From Streptomyces sp. TRM49041 (lineage in GTDB: Bacteria; Actinomycetota; Actinomycetes; Streptomycetales; Streptomycetaceae): 64,000 bases of DNA. The stretch spans positions 1 through 64,000 of the forward strand of contig NZ_VSRY01000160.1 of the NCBI RefSeq assembly GCF_008271805.1, written 5' to 3'. The notes under the pieces are model-generated. The model was given only the letters and a program-made list of their open reading frames with translations, searched no databases and was not told the origin of the DNA. Made by a program: the position numbers and the translations under genes. Numbering within the stretch: the first letter of the stretch is position 1; the number at the start of each line of letters is the position of its first letter. This document shows positions 17,592 through 25,438 of this stretch, piece after piece.

Positions 17592-17975
17592 ATGAAGTGG
17601 CGGAACGGGATCGGGACACTGAGAGTCGCGGACGGTCGCGACGGCATCCCGGTGGAGGTCGCCGCCTCGTACCGAGCGCGGGCGCGGGGGCTGCTCGGGC
17701 GGGACGGGCTCGACGGGGCGATGCTGCTGACGCCGTGCGGGAGTGTGCACACGTTCCGGATGCGGTTCGCGATCGACGTGGCTTACCTGGGCCGGGACTT
17801 GACGGTGCTCACGGTCGTACGGGCAATGCGGCCCGGGCGGCTCGGGCTGCCGCGGCCGCGCGCCCGTCATGTGCTGGAGGCGGAGGCCGGGGCGATGGAG
17901 CGGTGGGGGGTGCGGCCGGGCGTCCGGCTCGCCGTGGACGTACCGGTCACGGCGGGCCCGGACCGAGGAGCGTGA
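17592..17975 (+). CDS. DUF192 domain protein
   Basis: The 127-residue protein has the DUF192 core: RARGLLGRDGLDGAMLL, then the CGSVHTFRMRFAIDVAYLGRD region and a C-terminal LAVDVPV strand. Family members are small, mostly secreted or membrane-associated proteins of unknown role; this one lacks a signal peptide. DUF192 genes often lie beside prepilin peptidase or TadE genes in actinobacteria, which fits its place here. Its 3' end overlaps the convergent mannosyltransferase-like gene by 29 bases. Confidence 0.85.
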   Translation: MKWRNGIGTLRVADGRDGIPVEVAASYRARARGLLGRDGLDGAMLLTPCGSVHTFRMRFAIDVAYLGRDLTVLTVVRAMRPGRLGLPRPRARHVLEAEAGAMERWGVRPGVRLAVDVPVTAGPDRGA

Positions 17976-19083
17976 AGGCCCCGTACGCGGCGGACGCCAG
18001 GGCGAGGACGGCGAGTACCACGGCGACGTACCGGTCGCGGAGCCGCGCGAGGGCGGCGGCCGCCGGGAGCAGCAGCGGGAAAGCGGGCATGATCAGCCGG
18101 GGCCGGGAGCCGAAGTACGCGGCGCCGACGAGCGACACGGCGACGACACCGAGCGTGTAGACCGACACGGGCAGCGGCGGACGTCGCCGTACGCAGAGCC
18201 ACACCGCCCAGCCGAGGATGCCGAAGGCGGCGAGGAGCCCCGCCCCGGCGAGCGGCGACGGCCCGGTGAGCTGCGCCCACACGAAGCGGGCGAGGGCCGC
18301 GCCGCCGTCGATGCTGTTGCCCCAGGCTGCCTGGACGTCGAAGTACGCGGTGGGGCTGCCCTCGCGCACGGCGACGAACACGACATACCCCAGCCAGCCC
18401 AGCGGGGCCAGCAGCGTTCCCGCGGCGACCGGCGCGGTGACCCGCCGCTCCTTCACGACGGTGGCCAGCGCCGCGGCACCGACCGCCGCGACGAGCGCGA
18501 CGGCGGAGGGCCGGGTGAGCCCGGCGAGTACGCAGAGCGCGCCCGCCGCCGTCCAGCGGCCGCGGAGGACCGCGTACAGGGACCAGGCGGCGAAGGCGGT
18601 GAAGAGGCTCTCCGTGTACGCCATCGACTGTACGAACGCGGTCGGGTACACGCCCCACAGCACGGCGAGGACGGTCCCGGTGCGCCGCCCGGCGATCTCC
18701 GTGCCGACCGCGTGGATACCCCAGGCGGCGGCGAGCGAGGCCACCCAGGCGACGGCGAGGCCGGCGGTGGCGGCGCTGACGGGCAGGGCTTCGGAGAGCC
18801 CGCGCTCAAGGGCGGGGAGAAGGGGGAAGAAGGCGAGGTCGGAGTGGACGGCCCCGTCGGGGAGGGTGACTTCGTACCCGTACCCGTGCTCGGCGACGCG
18901 GACGTACCAGACGGCGTCCCAGCGGCCCATGAGCCGGTGCCACGCGTCCTCCCCGGCCGCGGCGGCGGCGACGAGGAGGACGGCGAGGCCGGTGAGGCGT
19001 GCCGCCGCGTAGCCGATGAGGGCGGGGGCGGCGGACGCCAGGGCGTGGGGCTCGTCCGTTCGTTCGATTCGGTCCAGGAGCAC
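17947..19083 (-). CDS. Mannosyltransferase-like (PIG-V-type) integral membrane protein
   Basis: The 378-residue protein, from GTG 19083, has about nine membrane helices. An early extracytoplasmic segment with GRWDAVWYVRVAEHGYGY resembles the catalytic Asp loop of GT-C enzymes such as PIG-V (GPI mannosyltransferase II) and is followed by LAFFPLLPALERGL. Such enzymes transfer mannose from polyprenyl-phosphate-mannose outside the membrane. The acceptor is unknown. Its 3' end overlaps the DUF192 gene tail to tail. Confidence 0.82.
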   Translation of the reverse strand: MLLDRIERTDEPHALASAAPALIGYAAARLTGLAVLLVAAAAAGEDAWHRLMGRWDAVWYVRVAEHGYGYEVTLPDGAVHSDLAFFPLLPALERGLSEALPVSAATAGLAVAWVASLAAAWGIHAVGTEIAGRRTGTVLAVLWGVYPTAFVQSMAYTESLFTAFAAWSLYAVLRGRWTAAGALCVLAGLTRPSAVALVAAVGAAALATVVKERRVTAPVAAGTLLAPLGWLGYVVFVAVREGSPTAYFDVQAAWGNSIDGGAALARFVWAQLTGPSPLAGAGLLAAFGILGWAVWLCVRRRPPLPVSVYTLGVVAVSLVGAAYFGSRPRLIMPAFPLLLPAAAALARLRDRYVAVVLAVLALASAAYGAFTLLGPGPP

Positions 19084-19107
19084 CGGCTGATTATGTACCG
19101 GCTCCGG

Positions 19108-20292
19108 TCAGGACAGTGCGGTGAGGTACATCCCGGATGTGCCGGAGCCGGGGGTGTTGCGGCAGGCGTGGTGGCCGGTGGGCCTGGCCTGGACGAGGGC
19201 GAGGCAGCGGCCCTGGCCGAGCTGGCCGTAGTGGTTGGGGTGCATGGACTCCTGGACGGGGCCCTGGGTCCCGTTGCTGTCGATCCAGCGGGCCCATTCG
19301 CTGACCGTGGCGGAGGGCGGCTGCGTGGAGGTGACCAGGCGGCTGGCGGTGGCGCACACCTCGCGGCCCTGGAGCATGTCGCGCAGGTCGAGGAACTGGG
19401 CGCCCTTGGCGTCGGCGACCGCGCGGAGGCGGTCGGCGAGCTGCGGGACGAGGGAGTCGCGGGCCCAGTCGGAGTCCTTGTCCCAGAACGGACAGCCGCC
19501 GGTGCTGACGCGTGACCAGCCGCTCTCGCTGTAGCGGTTCTCCGCGCCGCGCGGAATGGGCGAGGGGTACGACTGGAGGACGACGCGGTAGGAGGCGGGG
19601 CCGTGGCCGGCGGCGGACATGACGGCCCGGATCTCGTCGATGGCCTTGGCGACGTCCGCCATGACGGTGTTGATCTTCGAGTCGACGAGGACCTGCTGGT
19701 CGTCGTGGCAGTAGGAGTACCAGACGATGTAGTCCGTGGCGCACTTCCGGATGATCGAGGCGAAGCCGAGGTCGTTGCCGCCGATCGAGAGGGCGATCAG
19801 CTTGACGTCGTGGGTGGCGGCGATGGCGGCGAGCTGGTCGGCCTGCGGGGCTTCGCCCTTGTAGGACTGGCCGCCGCTGGAGGCGCGGAAGACATTGCGG
19901 GTGGTGGCGCCGGAGCAGGCGATGTTGATGAGCGCGTCGGCGGTGCCGGCGGTGCCGGTGACCTCGGCGGAGTCGGAGCGGTGACAGCCGTTGGCGGCGG
20001 TGTCCCCGTACACGAGGGAGGGGTTGTAGGAGTAGCCGGTCCAGGCCCGGTCGGTGCCGTTGCGACTGCCGCTGTTGGTGAGGCTGTTGCCACGCCAGCG
20101 GCCGGCTTCGCCGGAGATGTAGCTGTCACCCATGGAGACGACGGCGGTGGGCCCGGAGTCGGGACTGGCGGCGGCGGGGGCGGTACCGGCGGCGGTGACA
20201 CCGATGAGGGTGGCGAGGGCCAGGGCGGCGGAGGTGAGGGTACGTCTTGGGGTGCGGCGGGCGGTACCGAATCCGGACACGGCGAACTCCAT
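19108..20292 (-). CDS. Secreted SGNH/GDSL-family hydrolase (esterase/lipase)
   Basis: The 394-residue protein has an N-terminal signal peptide with Arg-rich n-region and a cleavage-like APAAAS near residue 45. Block I GDSYISGEAGRW contains the nucleophile Ser, block III is GGNDLGF, and block V is MHPNHYGQ with catalytic Asp/His. Several Cys residues suggest disulfides. Such enzymes hydrolyse esters in the medium. ATG 20292 is chosen because the signal peptide starts there; the upstream extension is in the promoter. No operon partner is seen. Confidence 0.9.
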   Translation of the reverse strand: MEFAVSGFGTARRTPRRTLTSAALALATLIGVTAAGTAPAAASPDSGPTAVVSMGDSYISGEAGRWRGNSLTNSGSRNGTDRAWTGYSYNPSLVYGDTAANGCHRSDSAEVTGTAGTADALINIACSGATTRNVFRASSGGQSYKGEAPQADQLAAIAATHDVKLIALSIGGNDLGFASIIRKCATDYIVWYSYCHDDQQVLVDSKINTVMADVAKAIDEIRAVMSAAGHGPASYRVVLQSYPSPIPRGAENRYSESGWSRVSTGGCPFWDKDSDWARDSLVPQLADRLRAVADAKGAQFLDLRDMLQGREVCATASRLVTSTQPPSATVSEWARWIDSNGTQGPVQESMHPNHYGQLGQGRCLALVQARPTGHHACRNTPGSGTSGMYLTALS

Positions 20293-20839
20293 CGTTCGGC
20301 CACGCCAAGGACGCGAACAGGACACGTCCCATGGCGCTGTGGCGCGTGGGTGAGGGGTTGGACCGCCGGCCGGTGGCATGCGGGAATGTGGCATGCCGCG
20401 ACTTGTTACCGCTAGGTAGCGTCGGGTTTCTTTTCGGTCACGGAGAGGGCCGAATTACGCGCCTCACCGCAGCGAAATTGCGCCACGGGAGCACTCCCCA
20501 TGGGCCGTCGGCTCACCGGCCGGGCCGGGTCTCACCGTGGGCGCGGGCACTGGAGCTGTTCTGACGGTTGATGAGAGTCGCCGACATCATGGCCGGCGTC
20601 CACGTCTGCTGGACTCCGCCGGACACCGCCCCGGGCGGCGGGCTCTCGGACCTCCAGGCGCCCACGCACCCGGCGGTCCCCGGGCTCGCCGACGACCCCG
20701 GTTCGTGTGCCCGGCCGCTGCGCGAGCGGGCACAGAAGTCGGGGCGGTTCACGCCGCGGTGAGCGGCACCCGCGACACTCTGACCGCGGGCCCTGGGTCA
20801 TGTGCACCGACGGCCGCCGCCCCTGGGCGGCCGCCACCC
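20293..20839. other. 547-base intergenic region between GDSL hydrolase and OmpA-domain genes
   Basis: Frames on either strand look like composition artefacts without ribosome sites or domains. The right end (20811-20833) holds an 8-bp hairpin, CGGCCGCC...GGCGGCCG, a likely terminator for the leftward pilin operon. The left end should carry the GDSL promoter. The middle is unexplained. Confidence 0.45.
20811..20833 (-). terminator. Hairpin after the OmpA-domain gene
   Basis: An 8-bp stem with 7-base loop lies directly beyond the OmpA stop on the minus strand, at the end of the pilin-TadG-lipoprotein-OmpA gene run. Confidence 0.5.
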
Positions 20840-21478
20840 CTAGCCGCTCGTGGGGAACGAGACCTCCACTCGGCGGTTCTTCCTGCGGCCCTCTTCCGTG
20901 GTGTTGTCCGCGATCGGATACTGCTCGCCGTAGCCGCGGATCTCGTAGGTGATGTTCGACGAGGCCAGGAGCGGGGACAGGACGCCGTGGACCGCGTCCG
21001 CGCGCTGCTTGGAGAGGACGTCACCGTGCGCGGCGGAGCCGAGGTTGTCCGTGAAGCCGAAGATACGGATCTTGGTGGCGTTCTGCTTCTTGACCTCCGC
21101 GGCGATCACCGCGATACGGGCGTTCGCCTCCGGGGTCAGCTTGGCGCTGTCCTTGCCGAACAGAACCTCCGCCTGGAGCGCGAACTTCAGGCTGGAGCTG
21201 GTCTCCTCGCGGCGCTCCTCGCCGCCCTCGGACTCCACGATGGAGACGATGGGCAGCACCTTCGCGGCCGCGAGGGTGGCCCCGTCACGCATCCTGAGAC
21301 CGGGCGCGTCGGGGTCGATCTCGGGCGGCGGCGCCGTCGACTCCGTGCCGGGCGGCACACTGGGCGTCTCGTCGGCGTACGCGGTGGCGGGGGCGGTGAG
21401 GTGGACGCCGGCGAGGAGCACGAGCGCGGCGAGGAGGGTGGTCGCGGGGCGGCGGGCGGGTGTGGTCATGGGGGGCAT
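20840..21478 (-). CDS. Secreted OmpA-C-domain (peptidoglycan-binding) protein
   Basis: The 212-residue protein starts at ATG 21478, overlapping the TGA of the upstream lipoprotein gene (TGATG); ATG 21469 is an alternative. After a signal peptide (cleavage near ATAYADE, about 35), a linker leads to an OmpA-C domain (about 90-212). Family residues include FGKDSAKLTPEANARI, FGFTDNLGSAAHGDVLSKQR and GYGEQYP...RRKNRRVEV. In Gram-negatives this domain binds diaminopimelate in the wall; in this single-membrane organism it would anchor to peptidoglycan. Position last in the pilin gene run suggests a wall anchor for the Tad pilus. Confidence 0.92.
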   Translation of the reverse strand: MPPMTTPARRPATTLLAALVLLAGVHLTAPATAYADETPSVPPGTESTAPPPEIDPDAPGLRMRDGATLAAAKVLPIVSIVESEGGEERREETSSSLKFALQAEVLFGKDSAKLTPEANARIAVIAAEVKKQNATKIRIFGFTDNLGSAAHGDVLSKQRADAVHGVLSPLLASSNITYEIRGYGEQYPIADNTTEEGRRKNRRVEVSFPTSG

Positions 21479-22083
21479 CACGAGAGCTCGATCGTCGCGA
21501 CGGGCATGGTCGGGAACTGGATGTCGACCTGCGAGACGTTGGCGGGAGGCGCCGGGAACTGGGCGAAGATCGAGACCGACTCCTCGGCCTTCATGGAGTT
21601 GATGCCCGTCGTCGTCAACGGGTGGCCCTCCGTGTCTCGGAGAACGTAGTAGCGCTTCTTCTCCACCTTGTCGACGAGAGTGACCCCGGCGAACGACGGG
21701 CCGGTCCTCTGGACCTGGATCTCCTGGCCGCTCCACTGGGGCGGGGTGATGACCAGCTTCGACGTCGTGTTCTTCAGCGTTCCGCTCACGGTGAGGAAGC
21801 CGCCCTGCTCGCGCACGGCGCTGTGGATGACGATCTGGAGGCCGTTGCCGCCGTTGATGGTCGCCAGCGTCCTGCTCGTGTCCGGAACGGTCGGGCCGCT
21901 TTCCTCCGGGGGCTTGTTCTGGTCGGCAGGCGCCGAGCTGACGCTGCCGGCCTTCTGGGGTTCTTCGCCCTTGGCCTCGTCGCTTCCGCCGTCGCCGCCG
22001 CAGGCTGTCAGCAGAGCCGCCAGCGCGGCGGCCGCGGCGGCTACCCGAACCGCGCGTGCGGTCACTCCGTACTGCGTCACCAT
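21478..22083 (-). CDS. Lipoprotein of the Tad locus, function unknown
   Basis: ATG 22083 is chosen because AGAGGA lies 9 bases upstream; ATG 22092 has no spacing. The 201-residue protein begins with a lipoprotein signal ending in lipobox LLTAC. An acidic linker follows, then a domain with LQIVIHSAVREQGGFLTVSG and KNTTSKLVI, an Ig-like beta pattern similar to DUF4352-type domains. It is coupled to the OmpA-domain gene by an overlapping stop/start. It may be a surface-tethered accessory of pilus assembly; the role is inferred from position only. Confidence 0.85.
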   Translation of the reverse strand: MVTQYGVTARAVRVAAAAAALAALLTACGGDGGSDEAKGEEPQKAGSVSSAPADQNKPPEESGPTVPDTSRTLATINGGNGLQIVIHSAVREQGGFLTVSGTLKNTTSKLVITPPQWSGQEIQVQRTGPSFAGVTLVDKVEKKRYYVLRDTEGHPLTTTGINSMKAEESVSIFAQFPAPPANVSQVDIQFPTMPVATIELS

Positions 22084-22112
22084 GCGTGTCATTCCTCTGC
22101 GTTCCTTCGCGG

Positions 22113-22703
22113 TCAGTCCTCGGTCAGCCGGACCTTGAAGAGGTCGGACATGTCCGGGAGGTCGTCTGGATCCAGGTCCAGGTCCGTGCCCTCGCAGTCC
22201 AGCGACCCCGGGGACGGCGCGTCTTTGTCGTCGGCGGGCTCGAAGGTGCACCGGGGAACGACGACGGCGGTGGCTGTGGCGACCGCGTGTCGGTCTTCGG
22301 TTCCCGGCAGGACGGTGTCACCCACCGGCTTCGTGGACCGAACGGTCACGCGGAAGCCCCACCGGCCGTCGCCCAGCATGACGCAGCCCTCGCCCGCGAC
22401 CGCGGCGCCGTTGCGGGCGGCGTAGTGCCCGCTCGCCGTACAGCCGTCCTCGCCCATCAGGTCCCCATCGAAGAGGTCCTCCCAGCCGGCGAGGTCGAGG
22501 TCGTCCAGCAGGAACCGGTCCCTGGACTCCTTGGCCGCGGCCAACGCCGCCGCGTCCGCCGCCGACTGTGCGCCGTTACGTGTCGCGCCGGCCTGACCGA
22601 CCGCGAAGAACGCGAGCGCGAGAAAGAGCAGGCTCGCCACCATGAACACATACAGCGGCGAAGCCTGCCCCAAGTCCCGCTCGCGGCCCTCGGTCCCCGT
22701 CAG
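22113..22703 (-). CDS. TadG-like pilus assembly protein
   Basis: One N-terminal membrane helix in GQASPLYVFMVASLLFLALAFF is followed by NGAQSAADAAALAAAKESRD, the hallmark of TadG/TadE-like minor pilins. An extracytoplasmic domain with four Cys follows. No ATG or GTG sits before the helix in frame. The likely starts are a CTG at 22703 that overlaps the pilin stop (CTGA) or a TTG at 22673. I give the former because homologues have about ten residues before GQASP. It follows the Flp pilin directly and precedes the lipoprotein gene by 29 bases. Confidence 0.82.
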   Translation of the reverse strand: MTGTEGRERDLGQASPLYVFMVASLLFLALAFFAVGQAGATRNGAQSAADAAALAAAKESRDRFLLDDLDLAGWEDLFDGDLMGEDGCTASGHYAARNGAAVAGEGCVMLGDGRWGFRVTVRSTKPVGDTVLPGTEDRHAVATATAVVVPRCTFEPADDKDAPSPGSLDCEGTDLDLDPDDLPDMSDLFKVRLTED

Positions 22704-22933
22704 CCGCCCACGATCGCGGTGACACGGGCTACCAGGTTCGTGGCGATGGTCGAGCCCACGCCCGAGCCGACGACGGCGGCGATGATCACGCCGACCAGGA
22801 TGATCACACCCACGTACTCGACAGCCCCCTGCCCCCCGTCCCCCCGCCGTTTCAGCGCGTCCGCCGTGGTTTTCGCCCAGGTGCCCACGTACACCTTGGC
22901 CTGAGTCAGGGCCTTCAGCGCGATGTTCGACAT
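22700..22933 (-). CDS. Flp-type (type IVb) major pilin
   Basis: The 77-residue protein starts at ATG 22933 after GGAGGGG. A basic leader of about 33 residues ends in RRGDGGQGAVEYVG, giving a class III prepilin site with Glu five residues after the predicted Gly cleavage point. A hydrophobic helix (YVGVIILVGVIIAAVVG) follows. It is the substrate of the prepilin peptidase at 16669-17400 and the main subunit of the Tad fibre. The upstream palindrome and repeats at 23057-23102 suggest its own promoter. Confidence 0.93.
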   Translation of the reverse strand: MSNIALKALTQAKVYVGTWAKTTADALKRRGDGGQGAVEYVGVIILVGVIIAAVVGSGVGSTIATNLVARVTAIVGG

Positions 22934-23056
22934 GGCGGTCCCCTCCGGGGTCGGGATCGTTCGAGTCTTCGGTGCCGTGCGCGCGTGGTGGGGCTTGCCC
23001 CTCCAGGATCACGCGGGTGGCAGCGTGACCGTACGCAGGGTAAGCCCCCTTCATCA

Positions 23057-23102
23057 TGGGCCCCCGGGCCCAACTGCGGGCCCAAATCGGCAACTGGGGC
23101 CC
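23057..23102. promoter_or_regulatory. GGGCCC-rich palindrome cluster upstream of the Flp pilin gene
   Basis: A 16-bp palindrome TGGGCCC-N2-GGGCCCA (23057-23072) is followed by two near-direct repeats, CAACTGCGGGCCC (23071-23083) and CAACTGGGGCCC (23091-23102), set 20 bases apart. The cluster lies 124-170 bases before the pilin start, just past the response-regulator stop. A matching palindrome is upstream of the prepilin peptidase. Confidence 0.55.
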
Positions 23103-23112
23103 GATTCGATGG

Positions 23113-23997
23113 TCAGCCATGCCCCGTCCCGCCCCCTTTGCCCTGGCTGTGCCAGATCGCGATCGCCTGGCCGCGGCTCTCCGCGTGCAGTTTGGCGAAG
23201 ATCCGGTTGATGTGGTTCTTCACGGTCTTCTGGCTGATGAAGCAGGCGGCGGCGATCTGCTGGTTCGTCATGCCCGACGCGATCAGGTCCATCACCTCCA
23301 CCTCCCGTTGACTCAGCAACGAATGTCCCACATCCGCTTGCGGAAGCGAAGAGGCTTCTGCAAATTCAGGCAGGGCGCATAACGCTTCATTGGGGCGCTG
23401 CCGCACGGATGTTGGGGCGTTCACTCTGACGTTCAGCGTTGGATCATATGCGGATGCAGACGGAACCAGCGGCTCCTGGCGGACTCTCGCCAGCAGTGCG
23501 TCCGACGCCGTCCGCGTGAAGTGTGCCTTGCCCCGGCGCACGTCCCGGACGGCCGCCGCCAGGTCGTCCGGCGTGAACTCGCCGTGGACCAGGTAGCCGC
23601 CCGCGCCGAGCCGCAGCGCCTCGTGGACGACGTCCGGTTCACCGCTGTACGTCGTCATCAGGACCGGGGCGAGCGCGGCCAGGTGGGGCAGGGCCGACAG
23701 GCCGTCCACGCCGGGCATGCGGACGTCCAGCAGGATCACGTCCGGGCGGTGCCGTACCGCCGCGTCGTACGCCTCCCGGCCGTCCCGCGCCTCCGCGACC
23801 ACCTCGATGTCGTCCCGGTCCGACAGCAGCACCGTCAGGCCCGCCCGTACCACCGGGTTGTCGTCCGCGACCAGGACCCGCATGAGCGGCTCCGGCGCCG
23901 TTCGGGCGGGTGGTGCCGGTGGGGAGCTCTCTGGCGTCGGGTGCGGTGAGGTGTGCTGGGACGGCTCGTGGGGGTGCTGCTCCATGCTCGATCTCAT
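23113..23997 (-). CDS. NarL/LuxR-family response regulator in the tad operon
   Basis: ATG 23997 overlaps the histidine-kinase stop (ATGA). The 294-residue protein has a Pro/Ser-rich 38-residue extension, then a receiver domain with VLVADDNPVV (acidic pair), LLDVRMPGVDG (phosphoacceptor Asp) and conserved TTYSGEP. A LuxR-type HTH follows at the end (LLSQREVEVMDLIASGMTNQ...KTVKNHINRIF). The linker between domains is unusually long. ATG 23883 with GGAG upstream is an alternative start. It probably regulates the pilin and peptidase promoters. Confidence 0.93.
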   Translation of the reverse strand: MRSSMEQHPHEPSQHTSPHPTPESSPPAPPARTAPEPLMRVLVADDNPVVRAGLTVLLSDRDDIEVVAEARDGREAYDAAVRHRPDVILLDVRMPGVDGLSALPHLAALAPVLMTTYSGEPDVVHEALRLGAGGYLVHGEFTPDDLAAAVRDVRRGKAHFTRTASDALLARVRQEPLVPSASAYDPTLNVRVNAPTSVRQRPNEALCALPEFAEASSLPQADVGHSLLSQREVEVMDLIASGMTNQQIAAACFISQKTVKNHINRIFAKLHAESRGQAIAIWHSQGKGGGTGHG

Positions 23998-25427
23998 CGC
24001 GGGGTCGCCGCCCGTCGGGGCTGTGCGGGGATCGTCGACAGCGGTTGCTGCGGCTGAGGCGGCTCCAGCGGCTGAGGCGGCTGACGCCGCGGGCCCATGG
24101 CGGCGCTCACCGGGAGCTCCACCCGCACCTCCGTGCCCTTCGCCGCCCTCCCCCGACCGATCCTGATCCGTGCCCCGATCAGCGCCGCACGCTCCACCAT
24201 GCCCACCAGTCCGAAGTGACCCGTCCGCCGCAGGTCCTCCAGGGTCGTGCCGGGCGGCAGGCCCTCGCCGTCGTCGTACACGCTGATCCGGAGGACCTCG
24301 CCCACAACGCCCGACGACACGTCCACACAGCTCGCCCTCGCGTGCCGGTGCGCGTTCTCCATCGCCTCCGACGCGATCGTCAGGAGGTGTCTCGCCGGCT
24401 CTCCCGGGAGCGGCGGCGGTGCCGTTCCCCCGTCCAGGGGGCGGTACGACGTCCGCAGGCCGGTGCGGTCGCCGAAGCGGTCGGTACGGGAGGCCAGTTC
24501 CGACTGTAAGTCCACGACCTCCCCTCCTTCCGCGCGCAGGTCCGCGAGCAGCTCCCGCGACTCCGCCGCCGCCCTGCGTGCCGCCCGGGCAAGCGCCTCC
24601 GCCCGGTGCCGGACCGTCTGCGGGTCCATCCGGTCCGCGCCCGCCGCCAGGCCGTCCGCCGCCAGGGCCAGGCCGTGCAGGGTCTTGGCGACCGAGTCGT
24701 GCATCTCGCGGGCCAGGCGGGAGCGCTCCGCCCGCACCGCCTCGGCCACCGCCGGCCCGGCACGCACCTCCGTCAGTGCCTGGCTCGCGGCGCCGAAGCC
24801 CAGAATCAGGTTCCGCAGCGTCGAGCCGACCGCGCCGGCGATCACGCACAGGCCGACGAACAGCAGCGCCGACGTGTCCAGGCGGGCCTTCGAGCTCACG
24901 CCGTACGACAGGAGCAGCAACAGCGACTGCGCCACCGCGAAGAAGGCCGCGCCCCGCCAGCCGTACAGCAGGCCCGCCAGCAGCGGCGTGCAGATCGTGA
25001 CGTACGCCAGGACCGACTCCGGGGACGCCGTCGCCAGCAGCAGAGCGCCGAACAGCATGTCGCCGGCCAGGACCACCGGGTGGCGCAGGAGCACCGGGCC
25101 GAAGCGCTCCCAGTCGCGCAGCAGGACGTACGCCACCATGAAGGTGACCAGCACCGCCGCCCCCACCAGCCATGTGCCGAGGCCGGGCGCGGCGCCGTCC
25201 AGGGCGAAGGGCGCCGCCAGCACGACCATCGCCAGGCGGAAGCCGAACACCTGGCGGCCCATGGCCTGGAGGGCGTTGACCTGGAGGGAGAGGGAGGGGT
25301 TCGCACCGGGGTGGCCGCCCGGGACCGCCGGGACCGGCCGGGCCGCCGGGACCGGCGGGGCCGGCCGGGCAGCCTCGCCGCCCGCGAGCGTGGCCTGTCT
25401 CGCGTGCGCGCCGTGCGTCACGTTCAC
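23994..25427 (-). CDS. NarL-type sensor histidine kinase in the tad operon
   Basis: GTG 25427 follows GGGAGG and gives 477 residues. A Pro-rich head precedes about six membrane helices (about 65-215). The HisKA_3-like dimerisation domain has phosphoacceptor His243 in REMHDSVAKTL, and the ATPase domain shows EAMENAHRHARA (N-box), YDDGEGLPPG (G1) and GHFGLVGMVERA (G2). A Pro/Gln tail ends the protein. The membrane-embedded sensor lacks a large extracellular domain, so it may sense membrane or pilus assembly state. It lies 12 bases after tadC and overlaps the regulator gene. Confidence 0.93.
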   Translation of the reverse strand: MNVTHGAHARQATLAGGEAARPAPPVPAARPVPAVPGGHPGANPSLSLQVNALQAMGRQVFGFRLAMVVLAAPFALDGAAPGLGTWLVGAAVLVTFMVAYVLLRDWERFGPVLLRHPVVLAGDMLFGALLLATASPESVLAYVTICTPLLAGLLYGWRGAAFFAVAQSLLLLLSYGVSSKARLDTSALLFVGLCVIAGAVGSTLRNLILGFGAASQALTEVRAGPAVAEAVRAERSRLAREMHDSVAKTLHGLALAADGLAAGADRMDPQTVRHRAEALARAARRAAAESRELLADLRAEGGEVVDLQSELASRTDRFGDRTGLRTSYRPLDGGTAPPPLPGEPARHLLTIASEAMENAHRHARASCVDVSSGVVGEVLRISVYDDGEGLPPGTTLEDLRRTGHFGLVGMVERAALIGARIRIGRGRAAKGTEVRVELPVSAAMGPRRQPPQPLEPPQPQQPLSTIPAQPRRAATPR

Positions 25428-25438
25428 CCGTCGCCTCC

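Noticed and set aside
20293..20839. Small genes in the gap between GDSL hydrolase and OmpA-domain genes
   Set aside because: Frames of 60-100 codons on both strands lack ribosome sites and recognisable composition; they overlap each other and look like GC artefacts.
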